From positions 60,185,093-60,249,092 of the forward strand of contig OY757924.1 in assembly GCA_963585895.1 (NCBI GenBank): a stretch of 64,000 nt of DNA, written 5' to 3'. The translations under genes were made by a program, and so were the position numbers. Shown here one piece after another: positions 56,430-64,000 of the stretch. The notes beneath the pieces were generated by a model. That model worked only from the letters and a program-made list of their open reading frames with translations. It searched no databases and was not told the origin of the DNA. This stretch comes from Sepioteuthis lessoniana (lineage: Eukaryota > Mollusca > Cephalopoda > Myopsida > Loliginidae). Numbering within the stretch: position 1 is the stretch's first letter; each line of letters starts with the position of its first letter.

Positions 56430-58750
56430 AGGTGTTTTAAATAACCCTCATAGGTTATTTGATGACAAAACTTGTTTACAGAAATATCCACACGGATATT
56501 ATTTGTACATGCATATTCTATTGCTATATTTACTTTTAAATGAGCCAGAGCTAATTTGTTAGCACATAGTTAAGCGGTTTCAATAATTGTTTTCTAACAC
56601 AAATAATTCTATTGAATAAGTATCATTAGTCTGCACAATATTTCATAGTTTTAAGTATTGCTTTCAAGCAGTAATAATTCTATTTTTACACTGTAAAATG
56701 GTTTCAAGAAATGTTTTCTAATACTAATAGTTCTATATGCAGACGCTTAAGAGAGTTTACGTATTTGCTGTCAAACACTAATAATTCTATCCGCCACGGT
56801 GGAGGATAGGCAATCTAGGATAGCCTGGCAAACAATAAAAGAAGTGAGTGGAAGGAAAAGCACAGCCAAAGCAAAACTGAAAGCGGCAAACCAACAAGAA
56901 AGAATAAAACTGTGGAAACAACATTTTGAAAACCTACTTGCTAACCCTCCGAACGTTACACAGGAACCGATCACCAGAATTATCAGTAAGCAATTGGACA
57001 TTAAACTAGGGCCGTTCACTAAAGAAGAACTCGACTCGGTTCTTAGAAAAATTAAAAATAGGAAAGCTACTGGGCTTGACGAGATTCCCCCAGAAATGTG
57101 GAAGACTAGACAATTCGACGACATACTGCTCCGACACTGCAACGCAGTTTATAACAAAAATCCGATAGACAGATGGACGAAGGGATGCATCCTCCCCTTC
57201 CCTAAAAAGGGTGACCTCGGATTAGCCAAGAACTATCGAGGCATAACACTTACATCCATAGCAGCCAAAATCTACAATGTCCTCTTACGAAACCGCATAG
57301 TACCCCAAATCGACAAAATCCTGAGGAAAAACCAAAATGGCTTCAGAAGAAACAGGTCCACGACCTCACAAATATTGACCATCCGTAGAATCCTTGAAGG
57401 CGTGAGGGCAAAAAACTTACAAGTGACATTACTATTTTTCGATTTTACCAAGGCCTTCGATTCCATTCACAGAGGGAAGATGGGACAAATCCTACTAGCA
57501 TACGGCCTACCAAAAGAAACTGTAGCAGCAATAATGATTCTCTACAGAAACACCAAAGTGAAAGTGCGTTCACCGGATGGAGACACAGAATACTTCGACA
57601 TTGTAGCAGGAGTACTACAAGGGGACACGCTTGCCCCATACCTCATTATCATCTGACTAGACTACGTACTTAGAACATCGGTCGATAACATTAGGGAAAA
57701 CGACTTCGTGCTGACAAAGAAAAGAAGCAGAAGGTACACCGCAAAAACAATTACCGACGCCGACTACGCCGATGACATAGCGCTACTGGCCAATACACCC
57801 AACCAAGCCGAAACACTACTGTATAGTTTGGAACGAGCCGCTGCAGGCATTGGACTCCATGTTAATGCACACAAAACTGAATTTATATGCTTTAATCAGA
57901 ATGGGAACATCTCCACACTAGACGGAACCTCTCTGAAACTAGTTGACAAATCCACCTACCTAGGAAGCTTCTCACCAACCGAAAAAGACATCGACACACG
58001 GCTAACGAAGGCATGGACAGCTATCGATAGGTTTTCGATCATATGGAAATCAAACCTGACCGATAAAATGAAACGCAGTTTCTTCCAGGCTGCGGTCGTG
58101 TCGATACTGCTATATGGATGCTCTACTTGGACGCTAACAAAACGGTTGGAGAAGAAGTTAGACGGCAACTATACAAGAATGTTAAGAGCAATATGAAACA
58201 AGTCTTGGCAGCAACACCCCACAAAGTGCCAACTATACCGTCACCTACCACCTATCAGGAAAACTATACAAGCTAGACGAACCAGACATGCCGGACACTG
58301 CTGGAAAAGCAAGGACGAGATCGTAAGTGATGTACTCCTGTGGACCCCCACATATGGCCAATCAAAAGCAGGACGGCCAGCTGGAACATACATACAGCAG
58401 CTATGTGATGATACGGGATGTAACCCTGAAGACCTGCCAGAGGCGATGAATGATTGAGAGACGTGGAGAGAGAGGCTCAGGGATATCCGTGCTAGCCGCA
58501 CGACAAGATGATGAAGTATCACAATCCAATTTAAAAAATCCAACTTCAATCTTATCATTTGTTTGTACACAGTTAAATGGTTTCAAGCATAATACATGAT
58601 TTAATACTTTTATTTAACCATAAAATAAACCCAAAGAGGTAGTATGAGCCAAACAGGTAATACGAGGGGATCTGAGATTTATAGGGATGAAAAGGTACTC
58701 CACATTCCCTAAATCTCCTGAAATTCACCCTCACCATCGCATTGTTTTGT
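56430..58750 (-). repeat. P repeat split by an RTE-like LINE
   Basis: Tail-like TAACCCTCATAGGTTATTTG at 56445 and subrepeats to 56790. The LINE occupies 56795-58520. More subrepeats and an eroded core lie at 58650-58745 (GGTACTCCACATTCCCTAAA). Confidence 0.7.
56799..58511 (+). pseudogene. RTE-like LINE polymerase, 571 codons, three TGA stops
   Basis: Reverse transcriptase of the same family as 48647-49627 but with the fingers and palm kept. In order: TKEELDSVLRKIKNRKATGLDEIP (cut at its end by EIPPEMW); PFPKKGDLGLAKNYRGITL (motif 1/2 area); NQNGFRRNRSTTSQI; motif A FFDFTKAFDSIHRG; motif B AGVLQGDTLAPYL; motif C DADYADDIALLANT; thumb TKAWTAIDRFSIIWKS; C-terminus RTRHAGHCWKSKDE and GCNPEDLPEAMND. 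One reading frame runs through without a frameshift, broken only by TGA at 57654, 58194 and 58455. Aligned to the other copy these replace Cys, Leu and Arg. One codon is deleted after FTYLGS-equivalent YLGS. The 5' end with any endonuclease is missing. A short TGATGA tail follows. Confidence 0.93.
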
Positions 58751-58832
58751 TGGTTGATTGTTTGGCGTTGTTTTCTTTTACAGCGTTCCATTCCTTTTCG
58801 GGTCATTTAACGGCGATTTCAATCATTTTTGT

Positions 58833-59335
58833 TTGGTTTGGTTTTATGGCTTATCAACCATTGTAGATTATTTAATGCCGATTCCTTTTTTAAAACTGTA
58901 AATAGTTTTATCTCAATGATTCGGTTTAGAATAAGTACACCATTAAAATGTCAAAAACAGTTCTATTTCAAACTGTTCATTTTAGCATAAGTACATCGTT
59001 TAGTTCCATTTGACCGAAATGAAGGACCCTATCAAGTGCTACTACTCCGGGCCAGAGTGGACCCGGGAACGATGGCGATGAAAGTGCACACCACATTCCA
59101 CAAAGATACAGTATTACTAGAGCCCCACAATGATATTATTTTGTGTCATATACAGGACACTCGTTGGGGGAGTCTTACCCCTCTGCAGAGAAGCAATCGG
59201 TGTTTCTGCAGCCCTAGGTGATTGAGCAAAGATTGTTGTGTGTCATATTCATGATATTCTCTGAGGGTGAGTCTTAGCCCTCAGCATAGATGTATTCAGT
59301 TTATTCTACTACAACGGCTGACAGGGCAATCCTTT
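58833..59335 (-). repeat. P repeat plus a second core remnant
   Basis: Tail 58838-58890, subrepeats, core 59010-59225, then a 100-bp core remnant at 59228-59335 (GACACTC-like then GGCTGACAGGGCAA). Confidence 0.8.
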
Positions 59336-60080
59336 AAGAGAGACAAAGAAGGAATACAAATAAGTATCTAATAAAATAGATTGATTTATACGAAAGACCT
59401 GGAAACGTTGAACTTCCATTTTCTTCAATATAACCGGAAACATAAATAAAGAATAATTATACGAGTTTAAATTTAATCTTCAGTTTATCTATCAGTCTAT
59501 CTGGTAATTATCACTTCCTACCAATAATGATGCATACTAGTTCTATCTATCTATCTATCTATCTATCTATTTTTATATTTTTATATTCCGCTATCCTTTT
59601 CTTTTAAATCTAAATTGTTTTTTATCCTTTTATTTCATTTCATTCAATCAGACAATGGGCTGCTAAGTATAGCGTTAATGTTTCTACTTTTTCTTTCTCT
59701 CGTTCTCTTTTTCTTTATTCTTTCTTTTAGTGAAATTTTCTCTGTTTTTTCGTGTTGTAAATTCTTTTTTTAAGTTCTTTCATTTTGCTCAAAAGGGAAT
59801 TGTTCATAATTTATGTGAAGTGATAGTAGCTGGTAATAATAGAAGATATGCGTTCATGTTGTATTCTGTTAACATTATAGCTCTCCTGCCAAAATATTTC
59901 TTTGTCTTTGTTTTGAAAAACGTGCATATCATACAAAAAAATCAAAAAGTTTGCATCTGTACATATGAGAAAATTCATGTATTCTGATTTATAAAAATAG
60001 AATAAGCATTCATCAGTGAATGTACATAGATGTAAATAGAGAAATATCATATCATATCATATCTACCTATCTATCTATCT
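59336..60080. other. Nothing recognised; (CTAT)n at 59540-59570
   Basis: T-rich, with overlapping 79- and 85-codon frames on opposite strands and no domain signature. Confidence 0.4.
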
Positions 60081-60465
60081 GGTTTGGTTGTATAACATAT
60101 CAACCATCGTAGGTATTTTAAAGCCATTTCTTTTCTTTTTTTACATACACATTAAATGTATATATCATTTGTAAACCACATTTGTCGAAAACATGCTTAA
60201 ACGAGTTTAAGCTCTATTTTTGCTCACAGTTAAATGGTTTCATGTATTGCTATAAAGAAGTCACTGTTTATCATCAGTCATTTGTTTGCTCACATAGTTT
60301 GTTCTATTTGACCTGAATATAGGACCCTATCAAGGGCTACCACTCCAGATTAGAGTGGACCTAGGAGCAATGGAAATGAAGGGATACTCCACATTCCCTA
60401 AATGTTCAAGGATGGAGCCCGTTATCGGATAGGTTAATGTCCTATCCAGTTCATGTATGTATGTA
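60081..60465 (-). repeat. P repeat
   Basis: Tail-like TAACATATCAACCATCGTAG, subrepeats, core 60300-60450 with CCACTC-CAGATTA-GAGTGG. Confidence 0.8.
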
Positions 60466-60837
60466 TGTAAGTTTGTGGGAAAAATACTGTCAGATTTTAA
60501 AATAAACTGCTTAACTTCTATTCAAACATATTGAGGGGGTTTATGCATTTTATTTCTGTTTTCTACGGAAGAAAGGAAGATGAATGTATCTTTTTATTTC
60601 AACTTTTCTGACTCCATTTTGGTTTCTCTTCTTACGCCATGTTATTTTGTTGGTTTCTCTTCTCAGCCTATGAAGGCTGTAAAGGAATTTTTTGCACGAA
60701 CACTATAATGAGGAAATATATTCCTGGACTATTTGAGAACAGTCATTTTCCCCAAATCATGCCTTAAAATAAAACTAGTTAATTTTCAGGATTGATAATG
60801 TCAGTTATCCCGTGTTTTTTATTGTAGTTTACTAAGT

Positions 60838-61150
60838 CCATTATATAGTGTTTTAGTTGTGTTTTTGATGAGTCTATTATATGGTGTTTTAGTTGTGGTT
60901 TTGATGAGTCTATTATATGGTGTTTTAGTTGTGGTTTTGATGAGTCTATTATATGGTGTTTTAGTTGTGGTTTTGATGAGTCTATTATATGGTGTTTTAG
61001 TTGTGGTTTTGATGAGTCTATTATATGGTGTTTTAGTTGTGGTTTTGATGAGTCTAATATATTGTGTTTTAGATGTGGTTCTGATGAGTTCATTATTTGG
61101 TGTTGTAGTCGTAGTTTTGATGAGTGCATTATATGGTGTTTTAGTCGTGG
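60838..61150. repeat. 36-bp minisatellite, ~8.7 units
   Basis: Unit begins TTTTGATGAGTCTATTATAT. Central units are identical and outer ones diverged. As 36 is divisible by 3, both strands are open: the minus frame (60779-61177) repeats HHIIDSSKPQLK, the plus frame MSLLYGVLVVVL. No signal supports translation. Confidence 0.95.
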
Positions 61151-61179
61151 GTTATTGATAAAAGAAACAGCTGCCACTA

Positions 61180-62107
61180 GTGGAAAGGTTAGCCAGCGCG
61201 CTGAATAAAAGCGGAGACTTAGGGCCTTCCACCAGCGGTCAGAAAGATTTAAGTGATGTCATTTCGTGGGTCACTGCTGAAGGAGAACGTGTTTATTTCT
61301 TTTGCCGAGACGCTTCCTTTTTTTGGCTCATGTGTCGCCCATTTTCCTATCTGGCACTTCAGGGAGTTTCTGCACTTTTTAAAATATTCATTTTTAAATC
61401 TAATTTATTCTTTTTTTTTTATTTTTCTATTCACTACATTTTATTTTTAAAAAGGCGAGTAAAATATTTTCATTGCTAAGGATTAGAATGTCCCTTTTGC
61501 TAATTTTCTCTCACTTCTTTCAGAACTGGATTTTTAACGTTATATGCCCCTGAAAACATGAAAAAAAGAAGTGATTTGTTTATTTTTTGCATGAGTTCAA
61601 GCTTGGTTATAATTTTGTTTCGCGTAGTGCCATGATGTCACTGTTGAAGCTCACTGACACAGCATACGGAACTTTTTCAAGATCCAATATATTATCATTA
61701 TCTCTTACTCACCGACTACCATTTTTTCAAAACTCTGGACACATTTTTACGTCTGAAAGCAATCCGTTTCGAAGCAGGAGTAGAAATTGCATTTAAAATT
61801 TTCTTGTCATAAAACCCCTTATAGTCTTATCGTTCAAGATGATTATTGCTATAAAAAAAAAGAAAAAAAAAAAACTGTGCATATGTTACCCGAACTACTA
61901 TGTTATGGTTCCATGTAATAGCCACTGAAGTTGAGCACTTGACCATTGTGTGTATTTCCCGAAATATCATCGAATTGACGATAAACAATCTTCGATAAGG
62001 ATGTTTGTCTACTTGTGCACAGGTGAGAAAATTGAACACATTCACACTCACATTCAAACGCTATTTCACACAGAGAAACACATAAGCACACAAACACACG
62101 TATACAT

Positions 62108-62110
<3 letters not shown>
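61180..62110. other. Unassigned
   Basis: A 99-codon plus frame (61180-61479) begins MERLASALNKSGDLGPSTSG with non-repeat-like composition. The later part is T-rich, and no family is recognised. Confidence 0.3.
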
Positions 62111-62111
<1 letters not shown>

Positions 62112-62144
<33 letters not shown>

Positions 62145-62164
62145 CAGACAGACAGACAGACAGA
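62112..62164. repeat. (GA)n then (GACA)n microsatellite
   Basis: Two adjoining simple repeats. Confidence 0.96.
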
Positions 62165-62544
62165 GACGTGTGTGCATATAACATTTTGTGTAGACTCGAA
62201 AATTGTTGATATTTCGTGAAGATGAAGTTTTGAAAAGTTTCAAGAAAGCCGAGGAAAATGTTCTTATTTGAGTCCAGTGGTTTAAGGAAATGAACAAACA
62301 CAGAATTACTCTACGGTTCCCAAAATTATCAATATAGTCAGAAACCGTTAAAATTTCCGGGAACGGAAAAAATTAAAATCATATTTTTTGCCAATCAACA
62401 AAAACCAAAAAAAATAAGTCTATAAAATAAAAAAAAAACTATGTTGTGGAGCCATTTAACGAGGATAAAGAAAACGTTCTGCCAAAAATTCCTTTATCAT
62501 CTGACTTTTTTCAGTGCCAATGTGTGGACGTGCATATAGCTATG
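62165..62544. other. Nothing recognised
   Basis: AT-rich. Confidence 0.4.
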
Positions 62545-62876
62545 CATAGTTCACCCCATGAAGTAATGGTTACCGTTGTAAGAAATGGACCCGGTGACAC
62601 GAGTTCAAATCCTGGACATTTCCTCTAGGATTTGAGCTCGTGTCTATTAGCAATTTAAGTAAGCAATTACCTTTGTGCTTGCCTCTATTGGCATTTAACA
62701 TAGAGCTAATATCACTAGAAAATATATGAATCAAATTATTTTCCCTCTATCATTAGGTAAATTGTAAGGCCGATCGGGCTCTTTGGTAAGCCAACATGCC
62801 TAGAAAGAAAACTCTGAACTCAAGCCAGTCAACTCTGCTTTCATTGGACTTGTGTCATATCTTGCTCATGTGGAGA
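62545..62876 (+). mobile_element. SINE-A, diverged
   Basis: Head GAAGTAATGGTTACCGTTG, B box GAGTTCAAATCCTGGAC, mid-body GTAAATTGTAAGGCCGATCG, end TTGTGTCATATCTTGCTCAT. Confidence 0.75.
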
Positions 62877-62877
62877 G

Positions 62878-62947
<70 letters not shown>

Positions 62948-62948
62948 T
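62877..62948. repeat. Palindromic (CT)n(TA)n(GA)n array
   Basis: CT, TA and GA runs arranged so the whole is nearly its own reverse complement. Confidence 0.96.
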
Positions 62949-63066
62949 TCAGCTCACTCAACGCACCTACATTCGTTTTTATACAAAAGCTCACACCACC
63001 CAATGGGGATGGGAAAAGAGAGAGCCCAATATTTGCGTTTGTTTTTTTCTATTGTTTTAAATTTTT

Positions 63067-63301
63067 ACTTTGATTTCTTTGTTTTAATGGCATATCAACC
63101 TTTGTAGGTTATTTTAATGCCAAAGCCATTATCCTAGAAGAACAGTAATTTAACCCATAGCTGGGAGGATAAGGGGGTTCATACCTTCCCAAGGGTATTT
63201 GCCCGAAAGTGAACATAATAGCGCGACTGGAATTTGAACTCGCTTACTACGATTCCTCTGCCCATCGCTTTAACCATTACACCACAAAGACATGCCCCCG
63301 A
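63067..63301 (-). mobile_element. SINE-B, complete
   Basis: Tail B on the left, head TTGTGGTGTAATGGTTAAAG on the right. 11-bp AT-rich duplication TTTAAATTTTT at 63056-63066 and 63302-63312. Confidence 0.88.
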
Positions 63302-63312
63302 TTTAAATTTTT

Positions 63313-63660
63313 TTAAAATTGTCTGTAAGATGACAGCTAATTTTTCCCGAACAGCGTTTTTTGAAACCATCGGCGAGACCGAAAATTCTAAAGAAAAAGA
63401 ACATTGAGTAATTGACTTTTTCGCATGAATTTTGTAATATTTTGTAATATAAAATGAATTGTAAATAAAAAACAGTTTGATGTGAAGAAAAAAACATCTG
63501 TGTAGTAGAACTCGTTATTTGATTGTGAGGAATAGTGAAAGAATATCTCATTCGGAGGCTGTGAGATGTAGAAGAATATCTCACCTTTGTAAAATACAGC
63601 TTGGCTCACAAAATGAGACAAGGTAAAAATTCTCACTGTGCCGTAAAAAAAAAAAAAAAA
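63313..63660. other. Nothing recognised
   Basis: AT-rich, ends in an A-run at 63646-63660. Overlapping minus-strand frames lack domains. Confidence 0.4.
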
Positions 63661-64000
63661 GTGATGTACCAGAAGAGAGTGACCTATGAACTGCATGATA
63701 GATATTTCCGCTCGATGACAATCACAGCTGCCATTTCGAAGATAGCGGAAGTGACACATCCCAATGGTTAATAATCGAAAGAAATCGCGCAGGTGTGCTC
63801 GGCTGATAATATGGGACAAAGTGAAGGTCCCACTTCAGAGTGATGCACGGGAAGAGAGTGACCTGTGAACTGCATGACAATTATTTCCGCTCGATGACGA
63901 TCACACAGGCCATTCCAAGCTAGCGGAAGAGACACATCCCGATCGCCAGATATCGGAAGAAATTGCGGAGGCCTGGAGGCGTGTTCATATCTCTGCGTGG
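63661..64000. repeat. 179-bp tandem duplication at the window edge
   Basis: 63661-63839 (starting GTGATGTACCAGAAGAGAG) is repeated from 63840 (GTGATGCACGGGAAGAGAG) with scattered differences. More GC-rich than the flanks. It may continue past the edge as a satellite. Confidence 0.85.

Overview
This window looks like repeat-dominated intergenic DNA from an animal nuclear genome. The sequence is AT-rich, with dozens of long microsatellites, many of them compound. There is no bacterial-type gene packing, no rRNA or canonical tRNA gene, and no exon of a host gene that I can recognise. Almost every coding-like stretch belongs to a transposable element. The mix (tRNA-derived SINEs, a LINE with an (ATG)n tail, an R4/Dong-like LINE associated with (TAA)n, mariner-type and Tc1 DNA transposons) fits a lophotrochozoan and, from memory of such repeats, most likely a coleoid cephalopod such as an octopus. 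That assignment is inference; no search was run.

Layout. 1-790 is an RTE-like LINE copy with an inverted 5' part. 1.3-4.9 kb holds tRNA-SINEs and a 1.1-kb inverted-repeat element. 4.5-5.9 kb starts the most abundant repeat, here called P: a ~230-bp core with two GC-rich hairpins, an array of ~60-70-bp AT-rich subrepeats, and a tail near GATTTGGCATTAAATAACC. 8363-10016 is a complete but decayed Tc1 transposon. 10.3-12.1 kb and 14.9-24.4 kb are Dong/R4-like LINE copies, several laid head to tail with TAA repeats between them. 24.7-33 kb is SINEs, P copies, microsatellites and a hammerhead-ribozyme-like motif. 33126-34124 is a three-level nest: a SINE containing a solo LTR and a second SINE. 35-43 kb has LINE and SINE remnants. 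43.6-60.5 kb is a run of P copies in both orientations, interrupted by solo LTRs and by the two best-preserved RTE-like reverse transcriptase reading frames (48647-49627 and 56799-58511). 60.8-61.2 kb is a 36-bp minisatellite, and the window ends in a 179-bp tandem duplication.

Three SINE groups are distinguished. SINE-A has tail type A, ending near GGGGTTGGTAAATA. SINE-B has a tRNA head shared with some SINE-A copies, but its tail resembles that of P. SINE-C is an unrelated tRNA-derived family with a GGTTCAATCCC B box. Many copies have 11-16-bp target-site duplications that I could read directly, so insertion order can be worked out in several places. LINEs presumably supply the reverse transcriptase for the SINEs, but partner assignment is not proven here.
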